A stretch of 13,138 nucleotides of DNA, taken from contig JAJYKO010000059.1 in NCBI GenBank assembly GCA_021788565.1, forward strand, positions 1 to 13,138, given 5' to 3'. The DNA comes from Chloroflexota bacterium. Its GTDB lineage: Bacteria > Chloroflexota > UBA6077. Below are positions 1-5,648 of this stretch, in pieces; the stretch's first letter is position 1; each line of letters begins with the position of its first letter. The notes beneath the pieces are model-generated. The model made no database searches. It was not told the origin of the DNA and saw nothing but the letters and a program-made list of their open reading frames with translations. The translations under genes were made by a program, and so were the position numbers.

Positions 1-264
1 GACAGCAGCCTGGTGAGCAAGGTGCCGGAGGGAGTCACGCACCTCTATCCGATCCCCGTCACGGACATAGCGGAGTTCAAGCTGGGCAGGAAAGTCGTGG
101 CGAACATGGTGATGCTGGGGGCGCTATCGGCCATCACGGGGATCGTCAGCCGCGAGGGGCTGGAGGCGGCCGTCAGGTCCACGGTGCCGGGTAAGACGAT
201 CGACCTGAACCTGAAAGCCCTCGAGGAGGGGTACCAGGAGGGCACGCGACTGGCGGCGAGCTGA
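1..264 (+). CDS. 2-oxoacid:acceptor oxidoreductase, gamma subunit (C-terminal part)
   Basis: The reading frame is open from base 1 and stops with TGA at 262-264, so this is the last 87 codons of a gene that begins outside the window. The residues match the C-terminal end of the gamma (KorC/VorC/PorC-like) subunit of 2-oxoacid:ferredoxin oxidoreductases: a P-V-T-D-I-A-E segment, the typical ANMVMLGALSAITGIVS stretch, and a late L-N-L-K-A-L-E-E-G-Y tail. These cytoplasmic enzymes oxidatively decarboxylate 2-oxoacids to acyl-CoA and reduce ferredoxin. The succinyl-CoA-synthetase-type pair 144 bases downstream on the same strand makes 2-oxoglutarate a reasonable substrate guess, but pyruvate or branched-chain oxoacid enzymes have the same tail. 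The family call is firm and the substrate is not. Confidence 0.85.
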   Translation, partial: DSSLVSKVPEGVTHLYPIPVTDIAEFKLGRKVVANMVMLGALSAITGIVSREGLEAAVRSTVPGKTIDLNLKALEEGYQEGTRLAAS

Positions 265-407
265 CGTGCCAAGCGCTGGGCCTTGCCGGGTGCTCATCCG
301 TGCGAAGCGCGACCTCCGAAGTCGGCTCGAACTAGGAGCTTACTTGTGGACACTATTCGGCGAAGCAGGTGCCAGGGATCCAACATTCGTGTTGAGGAAA
401 CCGGCTG

Positions 408-1556
408 ATGAGACTATTTGAGTTCGAGGGCAAGGAGCTGCTTCGGCAGCAAGGGATCCCAGTCCCCAGGGGGCAGGTGGCAGGCACCCCCGATCATGCA
501 GCCGTGATCGCTGCGCCTTTCGGCGAGGGCGCAGCCGTCAAGGCGCAAATGCTGTCCGGGGGCAGGGGCAAGGCGGGACTGATCCGCCTGGTCACCGACA
601 GCAAGGATGCCGGAGCCGCGGCCGCCGACATTCTGGACTCCCGACCCAACGGGGAGAGGATCTGGCAGGTACTGGTAGAGGAAAGGCTGGAGATAGCAAG
701 GGAGCTCTACCTCAGCATCTCCGTGGACCGCCTGGCCGGTTGCCCGCTGATCCTGGCCTGCGCCGAGGGCGGAGTGGAGATCGAGCAGGTGGCTGCCAGC
801 CGCCCCGAGGCCCTGGTGCGTTTCCCGGTGAACGTCCTGAAGGGCTTACGCGCCCACGAAGCGATGAGCGTGGCCCGGCAGCTGGACCTGAGGGGAGCGG
901 ATGCTCTCGCCTTCTCACGATTCCTGCTCGCCCTCTACGGTGCCTTCTGTAACCTCGATGCCCACCTGGTGGAGGTCAACCCTCTCGTGGTTAGTCCTAA
1001 GGGAGAGTTCGTGGCCGCGGATGCCAAGGTGATCCTGGACGACGATGCGCTCTTCCGTCAGCCCTACCTCCAGGGCAGGCCGCCGGAACCCGGCCTCACG
1101 GAGTTGGAGATGGAAGGCCGCGGGAAAAAGGTGAGCTACGTTGACCTGGACGGGGACGTGGCGCTGATGGGGAACGGGGCTGGGCTGGTGATGAGCCTGC
1201 TGGACCTGGTTCGGCATTACGGCGGCAGGCCCGCCAACTTCCTCGATACGGGCGGGGGCGCGAGCAGAACCAAGGCAAGGGACGCCTTGAGACTCGTATT
1301 GAAGAAGGCGGAGTGGGACAAGAGGGTGAAGTCGATCCTGCTGGCCTTCAGCCTGTCCATCTCCCTGCCAGAGGACGCAGCGGGAGGGGTGCTGGATGCC
1401 CTGGCCGAGAGGAAGCCGCGGGTGCCCATCTTCGCAGTAGTCCACGGGACCCGGGCGGAAGTAGGAGAGGCAATGCTGAGAAGCGTCGGGGTGTCGGTGT
1501 TCCCCACCATCCAGGAAGCGACTCGAGCGGCCGCGAGCGTCAAGCCTGAGGCCTGA
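408..1556 (+). CDS. sucC: Succinate-CoA ligase (ADP-forming) beta subunit, with a divergent C-terminal loop
   Basis: This is a 382-aa protein, close to the usual 385-400. Residues 1-220 form an ATP-grasp nucleotide-binding domain: K45 in VKAQ, the G-G-R-G-K-A-G loop at 51-57, N191 in VNPL and D205 in DAK, the last two being the usual metal ligands. Residues 240-382 form the CoA-ligase domain, with GNGAGL (255-260) and ANFLDTGGGA (276-285). The beta subunit binds nucleotide and, with alpha, interconverts succinyl-CoA and succinate plus ATP. The ATG at 408 follows a GAGGAAA site about 7 bases upstream. One deviation stands out: where the family has N-I-F-G-G-I (about 313-319) this protein reads AFSLSIS. 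That loop lies near the carboxylate substrate as I recall the family structures, so a different acid or weak activity is possible. The alpha partner is 80 bases downstream. Confidence 0.88.
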   Translation: MRLFEFEGKELLRQQGIPVPRGQVAGTPDHAAVIAAPFGEGAAVKAQMLSGGRGKAGLIRLVTDSKDAGAAAADILDSRPNGERIWQVLVEERLEIARELYLSISVDRLAGCPLILACAEGGVEIEQVAASRPEALVRFPVNVLKGLRAHEAMSVARQLDLRGADALAFSRFLLALYGAFCNLDAHLVEVNPLVVSPKGEFVAADAKVILDDDALFRQPYLQGRPPEPGLTELEMEGRGKKVSYVDLDGDVALMGNGAGLVMSLLDLVRHYGGRPANFLDTGGGASRTKARDALRLVLKKAEWDKRVKSILLAFSLSISLPEDAAGGVLDALAERKPRVPIFAVVHGTRAEVGEAMLRSVGVSVFPTIQEATRAAASVKPEA

Positions 1557-1568
1557 GACAAAAAAGCC

Positions 1569-1636
1569 GGGGGCCGAGTTCTGAGGGGCGACGAAGCGCC
1601 TCGGAACCCAGCCCCCTATTCGAATGGGGGACAGCG
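1569..1636 (+). promoter_or_regulatory. Overlapping hairpins between sucC and sucD, one covering the sucD ribosome binding site
   Basis: Bases 1569-1586 and 1599-1616 pair in 16 of 18 positions (one a G-T wobble), with a 12-base loop, giving a strong hairpin 12 bases after the sucC stop. The same CCCCC at 1612-1616 can instead pair with GGGGG at 1626-1630, which is the Shine-Dalgarno site (GGGGGA) 5 bases before the GTG start of sucD. The two pairings exclude each other, so this could tune alpha-subunit translation, for instance by coupling it to ribosomes finishing sucC. On the minus strand the long hairpin is followed by T6 (bases 1565-1560), so in that direction it resembles an intrinsic terminator. 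The pairings are seen directly; the role is inferred. Confidence 0.5.
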
Positions 1637-2506
1637 GTGTCAATACTGGTGAACGGCGGCACCCGGGTGCTGGTTCAGGGGGCAACAGGGCGCTTCGGGC
1701 AGATCCAGACCAAGCTCATGCTGGATTACGGGACCGAGATCGTGGCGGGAGTGACCCCGGGGAAGGGCGGGCAGGAGGTACTAGGGATCCCGATTTACGA
1801 CACCGTGGCCGAGGCCAGGGAAAAGCATGCCCTGGACGCGACCGTGATCTACGTGCCCGCTCCCTCCACGCTGGAAGCAGCGGCGGAAGCGATCGAGAAC
1901 GGGATCCCTCTGGTGGTGGTGATCACCGAAGGGGTCCCGGTACACGATGGGATGAAGATCCGGGCATTGGCTCGCGAGCAGCGGGTATGGGCGATCGGGC
2001 CAAACTGCCCCGGGATCATAACGCCGGGCGAGACGAGTCTGGGCATGTATCCGCCGGTGACCGCGATGCCAGGGCCCGTGGGGGTAGCTTCCCGTAGTGG
2101 GACCCTCTGCTTTGAAGTAACCAAGCTGATGTGTGAGGCCGGCATAGGGCAGACCTCTTGCGTGGGGATCGGCGGAGACCCAGTGATCGGAAACAACTTT
2201 GTGGAGTATTTGAGACTGTTCGAGGACGACCCCGATACGAAAGCAGTGGTGATGATCGGGGAAGTGGGGGGCAGCCAGGAAGAGGAGGCGGCAAGTTTCA
2301 TAGCGAGAATGAAGAAGCCTGTGGTAGCTTTCATCAGTGGGAAGAGCGCGCCTCCCGAGAAGCGGATGGGACACGCGGGCGCAATTTCCTCTCAGGGTGG
2401 CGGGTCTGCCCTGGATAAGGTGAAGGTGTTGGAAGCTGCGGGCGCCACGGTGGCCGACACCCTGAGCGATATAGTGGGGCTGACGGTGGAAGCCCTGAGG
2501 CCCTGA
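1637..2506 (+). CDS. sucD: Succinate-CoA ligase (ADP-forming) alpha subunit
   Basis: A full-length 289-aa alpha subunit of the succinyl-CoA synthetase family. The N-terminal CoA-binding Rossmann domain carries GATGRFGQ (15-22) and the G-V-T-P-G-K-G-G segment (38-45). GPNCPGI (121-127) and SRSGTL (152-157) follow. The phosphorylated histidine is H246 in KRMGHAGAI, and GEVGG (208-212) supplies the conserved glutamate. With the beta subunit it forms a cytoplasmic enzyme that transfers phosphate through the histidine between acyl phosphate and ADP. The start is GTG at 1637, set by the GGGGGA site at 1626-1631 and by alignment of the N-terminus with the family. Unlike its beta partner, no key residue is missing. 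It presumably shares a transcript with sucC. A 5-bp GC stem at 2527-2540 follows the gene but has no T run, so it is not a convincing terminator. Confidence 0.93.
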   Translation: MSILVNGGTRVLVQGATGRFGQIQTKLMLDYGTEIVAGVTPGKGGQEVLGIPIYDTVAEAREKHALDATVIYVPAPSTLEAAAEAIENGIPLVVVITEGVPVHDGMKIRALAREQRVWAIGPNCPGIITPGETSLGMYPPVTAMPGPVGVASRSGTLCFEVTKLMCEAGIGQTSCVGIGGDPVIGNNFVEYLRLFEDDPDTKAVVMIGEVGGSQEEEAASFIARMKKPVVAFISGKSAPPEKRMGHAGAISSQGGGSALDKVKVLEAAGATVADTLSDIVGLTVEALRP

Positions 2507-2549
2507 ACCGGGGATGGAGGCATAGTGGGCCTCCCGGCCCAAAATCTGA

Positions 2550-3095
2550 CTAAGCAGCTAGCCTGAGTTGTGGTTGACATTTTGCGATGAGATCTTCCTC
2601 CATGTTGGTTAGACCATGATCGACGGCGTCTTTGAGATCGCCGATGGTGCTGTAGCTGCGCTCGGGCATCTCGTTGTGCTTGAGATGTCGGAAGAACGGC
2701 TCGATGTCGTTGAGTTCCGGGCTGTAGGGCGGCAGGTAGTACAGGTAGATGCGCCTGGCCCAGAGGGCGGGCATCGCGGCCTTCACCGTGGCGTTCTTGT
2801 GCAGCGAGCCGTTATCGATTACGACTACCCTGGGCACCCCTACAGCGGGCAGGGCGAAGAGGAAGCGGACAAACTCCTCGGCCAGGAGGGATTTCGGCTT
2901 AGAGACCCAGTAGATGCCCGGGGCAGGCCCGTTCCTGTCAAGGGCGGCCAGGAGGTTCAGGCGTCTGCCCTCGGGGTTTATGAAAGGGACGCGCTTGCGC
3001 TCCCCTGGCCTGGTCCAGCTGTAGCTAACCGGCAGGGAGGGGGCAAAGCCGGACTCATCGGCGTAGGTCAAGATGAGCTTACCGGCATCCGCCTT
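2550..3095 (-). CDS. IS630 transposase, second frame (DDE catalytic domain, OrfB)
   Basis: From the AAG codon at 3095 this frame gives 181 residues forming the DDE domain of an IS630/Tc1-mariner transposase. The acidic residues sit in YADES (D13 of this segment), VVVIDNGSLH (D94) and LPPYSPELNDIE (E132), the usual IS630 motifs. The domain cuts the element ends and joins them to a TA target. The frame is open further upstream (to an ATG at 3587-3585), but there it only runs antiparallel in sense to OrfA in another frame and shows no homology, so expression by a frame change from OrfA is more likely. The stop codon TAG (2552-2550) is made of the flanking TA plus one host base, an economical feature of this element. 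Confidence 0.85.
   Translation of the reverse strand, partial: KADAGKLILTYADESGFAPSLPVSYSWTRPGERKRVPFINPEGRRLNLLAALDRNGPAPGIYWVSKPKSLLAEEFVRFLFALPAVGVPRVVVIDNGSLHKNATVKAAMPALWARRIYLYYLPPYSPELNDIEPFFRHLKHNEMPERSYSTIGDLKDAVDHGLTNMEEDLIAKCQPQLRLAA
2553..2563 (+). repeat. Left terminal inverted repeat of the IS630 element
   Basis: AGCAGCTAGCC, matching the reverse complement of 3607-3617 at 10 of 11 positions. It overlaps the last codons of the transposase, so the protein reads through to the end of the element. Confidence 0.75.
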
Positions 3096-3583
3096 TTTTT
3101 GAGCCCCTCCAGTTGGGTACGGGCGCGCTCCGCCCGCTCGGCGTTCTGCTTGTGCCGAAGGGTGCGTACGGTGCGCCGCCAGCGGGAGCCAAGCAGGTGC
3201 AGGTACTTGCGGGTCTGGCGGGTGGAAAGGGTAATCCCCTCGGCGGAGAGGGCCTCGGCTAGCTGGGCCGCCGTCCAGGTGCGGGCCTGGTCGAGCAGCC
3301 GGTCCAGCGCCCCCGTCACCTCTTGGCGCCTGGCAATATCGGGAGACGGGCCGGGCCGACGACGGCGCACCGACTCCAGCCCAAGGGCGGCAAAGCCCTT
3401 CAGGACCAGTCGGACGGTCTTGGCGTGGCATCCCAGATGGGAGGCGATGGAGGGAGGGCTCCAGCCTTCGGCCGAGAGCATGATCATCTCCACCCGGTCG
3501 CGTTCGGCCGGAGAAAGCGTCGGGTCGCGGCGCAACGCCTGCACCGCATCCCGGGTATCGGCGGTCAAGGTTACTCGTATCAT
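3068..3583 (-). CDS. IS630 transposase, first frame (DNA-binding domain, OrfA)
   Basis: This is a 171-codon frame starting at ATG 3583-3581, 34 bases inside the right end of the element. It holds the N-terminal half of an IS630 transposase: a first helix-turn-helix (about residues 25-70, around the segment SPPSIASHLGCHAKTVRLVL) and a second winged-helix-like region (about 90-135, with TAAQLAEALSAEGITLSTRQ), followed by a basic stretch. After L161 the frame reads K-K-R-R-M-P-V-S-S-S and stops. The catalytic half continues in another frame from the A7 run at 3094-3100. One extra A there, or a ribosomal -1 shift, would give a 344-aa fusion, about the normal length for the family. OrfA alone would bind the ends but could not catalyse transposition. 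Confidence 0.85.
   Translation of the reverse strand: MIRVTLTADTRDAVQALRRDPTLSPAERDRVEMIMLSAEGWSPPSIASHLGCHAKTVRLVLKGFAALGLESVRRRRPGPSPDIARRQEVTGALDRLLDQARTWTAAQLAEALSAEGITLSTRQTRKYLHLLGSRWRRTVRTLRHKQNAERAERARTQLEGLKKRRMPVSSS
3094..3100 (-). other. A7 slippage site in the IS630 transposase
   Basis: Seven A residues on the minus strand, read as CTC AAA AAA AGG in the OrfA frame. Adding one A during transcription, or a -1 shift of the ribosome, joins OrfA to the DDE frame. The zero frame is not the classic A-AAA-AAG arrangement, so transcript slippage fits better. A plain inactivating deletion in a former A8 run cannot be excluded. Confidence 0.6.
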
Positions 3584-3606
3584 GCATAGAACTATACCCT
3601 ATCCAG

Positions 3607-3617
3607 GGCTAGGTGCT
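3607..3617 (-). repeat. Right terminal inverted repeat of the IS630 element
   Basis: GGCTAGGTGCT on the + strand, the partner of 2553-2563. It lies 24 bases upstream of the transposase start (minus strand, 3583), so the transposase promoter must sit in or just outside this end. Confidence 0.75.
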
Positions 3618-3713
3618 TAGAGGTCCCTCACGCTGCTATCGGCTCCCGATGGTGGGTTATTCGGCACGAGCGTTACCGCTTGTAGAGGGTAGCATAGAGG
3701 TCATGCCTAGTTG

Positions 3714-3890
3714 ATGTCCTTCCAAAGCATGATGATTGTGCGTCAGTCGGACGAAAGCGTGACGGTGACGCTCAAACATGTAGTAGCAAGCCCCCTGCAC
3801 CGAATCCACCCTGAGTGGGCAAAAGAAATGCTGCAACCTACGATACCCACTCAGGAAGCTCGCGCGGCTTCTAGCCAGGGAATTTCCTAG
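3714..3890 (+). CDS. Small hypothetical ORF upstream of the transporter
   Basis: ATG at 3714 (or ATG ATG at 3729-3734) to TAG at 3888-3890 gives up to 58 residues, including SDESVTVTLKHVVASPLH and HPEWAKEMLQPT. The composition looks more protein-like than the surrounding frames, and the ORF ends directly before the in-frame ATG at 3891. I do not recognise a family. No good ribosome binding site precedes any of its starts. It could be the remains of a gene cut off by the IS, a leader peptide for the transporter, or chance. Confidence 0.2.
   Translation: MSFQSMMIVRQSDESVTVTLKHVVASPLHRIHPEWAKEMLQPTIPTQEARAASSQGIS
3810..3855. repeat. 10-bp perfect inverted repeat in the transporter leader
   Basis: CCTGAGTGGG at 3810-3819 and CCCACTCAGG at 3846-3855 are perfect inverted copies with a 26-base spacer, ending 92 bases before the transporter start. 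This could be a two-site operator for a repressor that loops or spans the spacer, or an RNA hairpin in the leader. The repeat is seen directly; the role is unknown. Confidence 0.5.
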
Positions 3891-3931
3891 ATGCCCATAG
3901 TCTTCTCGATGCCGTCCGCGTTGCGTTCTCG

Positions 3932-3940
3932 AAAGGAGGT
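3932..3940 (+). promoter_or_regulatory. Strong ribosome binding site fixing the transporter start
   Basis: AAAGGAGGT at 3932-3940, continued by G at 3941, is close to a full complement of the 16S rRNA 3' end. It lies 7 bases before ATG 3948 and decides that start over the upstream in-frame ATG at 3891. Confidence 0.8.
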
Positions 3941-3947
3941 GCAGGCC

Positions 3948-5192
3948 ATGTTAGAGCGACATACTCCGAGCCCCTACAGGTGGGTGATCCTACTCGTCAA
4001 CTGTCTCCTCATGGCCAGTGTCTACCTATCTCTCTCCTCGTGGAGCGTGGCAGTCCCTGAACTGAAGAAGGACTTCGGGCTTGACAGTATGGCTGTAATG
4101 GAGGGTACTGCCCTCTTAATCGCTGGCTACTCCATCGGCAACTTCTTCGAGGCTCGTCTCCTCGCCAGTTGGGGGTGGCGAAAAGTGCTGGCCTGGACCA
4201 TACTGGCCTTCGTGATTGCATCCGTGGCCATCCCATTCGTGCCCAGCTACGCCGTGATCCTGTTTCTGAGGTTTGTCCAGGGCTGGGGGTTGGTGGTCAC
4301 CATCATCGCTACCATGAACGGCGCCTGGTTCCCGACCAACGAGCGTGGCCTCGCCAACGGGGTCCTGATCGGCTTTATTCCAGGTGGAGTGGCCGTGGGT
4401 GGCGTCCTTTCCGGAATGCTGGTGCCATTGGTGGGCTGGAAGGCCACTTTCCTTATCCTAGCAGCTATCGTCGTCGTGTGCGTAGCGCTCTACTACCTGC
4501 TGATTCGAGATGCTCCAATGATGCCGGCCCAACAGGTATCGACCGTCGCCGAGATAGCAACAGCGGAACGGCCCAGCCTCTTTCGGAGCCCCCCGATATG
4601 GCTGTGCGGCCTGGCAATCTTCAGCAACTTCTTTCAGATCTACGGGATGTATGCATTCCTCGGAGACTATCTCTACTCCATCGGCCTAGCGACGGGAGCA
4701 GTGGGAATCCTGATCCTCATCAATGGACTGATAGGAGTGATATCAACCCCAGTAGCTGGAGTGATCTCCGACCTGATAGTGTCGGCCACGGGTGACCCTC
4801 TGAGGGGTCGGGCATACAGCATGGCTCTAGTAGGGTTCCTTGTCGCGGTGATCGGCAGCGTGCTAGTACCACATCTCGCGCCGCTGGGGTTCGGCATGGC
4901 TACTCTGGCGGTGATCCTGGCCGGTTGGGGAATCCCTGCCACTAACGGGCCACTGGTGTCCCTCCCAATTGACTTGTACGGCCCGTGGGTGGGTGGAGAG
5001 GCGATCGGGGTGATCCTACTACTCGGGGGGGCGGGAGGCGTCATCGCCCCGATCCTCGTCACCTGGATCGCTTCCATCTACGGGTGGTATGTGGGCTGGT
5101 ACCTCACGGGAGCTGGGGCCGCTCTCGGGCTCGTCGCTGGGTGGTTCCTTCCGAGTGCCAGGGCGCGAGCCACTAAGAAACTTGCCATGTAG
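3948..5192 (+). CDS. Major facilitator superfamily transporter
   Basis: From ATG 3948 this is a 414-aa membrane protein with about 12 hydrophobic segments, the normal size for an MFS secondary transporter. Visible family traits are the basic loop after helix 2 (ARLLASWGWRKVL, 69-81; a weak motif A without its usual aspartate), the helix-4 arginine in RFVQGWG (R108; motif B), the N-E-R-G-L-A-N-G loop (131-138) and a Gly/Pro-rich helix 5. The middle loop around residues 187-210 is hydrophilic, as expected between the two six-helix halves. The substrate cannot be read from the sequence. It is convergent with the sugar/polyol operon on the minus strand, so import of that operon's substrate is an attractive but unproven idea. 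Its base use is less GC-biased than that of sucCD. Confidence 0.85.
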   Translation: MLERHTPSPYRWVILLVNCLLMASVYLSLSSWSVAVPELKKDFGLDSMAVMEGTALLIAGYSIGNFFEARLLASWGWRKVLAWTILAFVIASVAIPFVPSYAVILFLRFVQGWGLVVTIIATMNGAWFPTNERGLANGVLIGFIPGGVAVGGVLSGMLVPLVGWKATFLILAAIVVVCVALYYLLIRDAPMMPAQQVSTVAEIATAERPSLFRSPPIWLCGLAIFSNFFQIYGMYAFLGDYLYSIGLATGAVGILILINGLIGVISTPVAGVISDLIVSATGDPLRGRAYSMALVGFLVAVIGSVLVPHLAPLGFGMATLAVILAGWGIPATNGPLVSLPIDLYGPWVGGEAIGVILLLGGAGGVIAPILVTWIASIYGWYVGWYLTGAGAALGLVAGWFLPSARARATKKLAM

Positions 5193-5648
5193 TCGCGCCT
5201 CCCATGGCGGCCAGACATCCGACTTCTCAGGGAAGGCAGTTTCGGAACTGGATGCTAACGCCGTCAGCAAAGAACAATACGATCGCGCTGCGGCATCTGC
5301 TCATGGACAAAGCTGCAGTATTGCTCCACAGCTACAGGGCAGGCTGGATCGCGCGTTGTTGTTGGGTAGAGACTTCCACACAGCCCAAGGGGGCGCCGAG
5401 TTCAACGGCTTCGCCGATGAGCGTAAAGCAGGGGTCACCTACAACTACGACGTCACCAAGAACAGGCTATCCCCAACTAGCCCTCTTCGACACGCAAGGA
5501 CTATCGAACTGAGTCATCTTCTTACTGCTGCCGGCCAGGTGCCACCGAGGGTCATGGAGGATCCGAATGGGGACGACGCATCGGGAGCTTGGACGCACCC
5601 CCATCCACAACCGGATATCATAGGAGCTAATGCTCCTATGGCTCTCCC
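5193..5648. other. 456-base convergent intergenic region without a recognisable gene
   Basis: Between the transporter stop and the stop of the minus-strand operon I find no gene I can name. Two + frames stay open for a while (about 100 codons from 5204; one running through to 5658 from inside the transporter gene), but neither has a ribosome binding site nor any family resemblance. The region ends in the hairpin at 5619-5640. It could be the decayed remains of a former gene. Confidence 0.5.
5619..5640. terminator. Perfect 9-bp hairpin between convergent genes, possible terminator
   Basis: CATAGGAGC (5619-5627) and GCTCCTATG (5632-5640) are perfect inverted arms around the 4-base loop TAAT. 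The hairpin begins 8 bases past the end of the minus-strand operon and also lies downstream of the transporter. Its position suits a shared end for both transcripts. No T run follows on either strand, so it may act with Rho or as an RNA 3' stabiliser rather than as a classic intrinsic terminator. Confidence 0.5.

Larger units (their letters stand above)
2551..3619 (-). mobile_element. IS630-family insertion sequence, complete with ends
   Basis: The element body is 2553-3617 (1065 bp), flanked by TA at 2551-2552 and 3618-3619. TA duplication is the hallmark of the IS630/Tc1-mariner group. The ends are inverted repeats matching at 10 of 11 positions (AGCAGCTAGCC at 2553-2563; the reverse complement of 3607-3617 reads AGCACCTAGCC). 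It carries one transposase on the minus strand, split over two frames at an A7 run. It sits between sucD and the transporter leader, 45 bases past the sucD stop, and interrupts no gene that I can recognise. Both ends and the transposase domains look intact, so the copy may be recent or still active. Confidence 0.88.
3620..3947 (+). other. 328-base region between the IS and the transporter
   Basis: No recognisable gene lies here. It contains a doubtful 58-codon ORF (3714-3890), a 10-bp inverted repeat (3810-3855) and, at its end, the strong ribosome binding site of the transporter. A promoter for the transporter should be here unless transcription enters from the IS, but I see no convincing -35/-10 pair. 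The + frame of the transporter is also open from ATG 3891, adding 19 residues with no transporter-like character; I treat these as leader. Confidence 0.4.

Noticed and set aside
915..1685. Long open frame on the minus strand (256 codons) across sucC
   Set aside because: It is antisense to a clear sucC, has no family resemblance and a composition typical of shadow frames in GC-rich DNA.
2527..2540. Short GGGCC/GGCCC hairpin after sucD as a terminator
   Set aside because: Only 5 bp with a 4-base loop and followed by AAAATC rather than a T run.
1781..2542. Long open frame on the minus strand (253 codons) across sucD
   Set aside because: It is antisense to a canonical sucD, with no recognisable motifs and unusual His/Arg/Gly-rich content.
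2616..3620. Long + strand frame (334 codons) across the IS630 element
   Set aside because: It is the complement of the transposase, whose DDE motifs and helix-turn-helix are on the minus strand.
3891..3947. In-frame upstream ATG giving a 433-aa transporter
   Set aside because: The 19 extra residues are not transporter-like and the near-perfect ribosome binding site serves ATG 3948.
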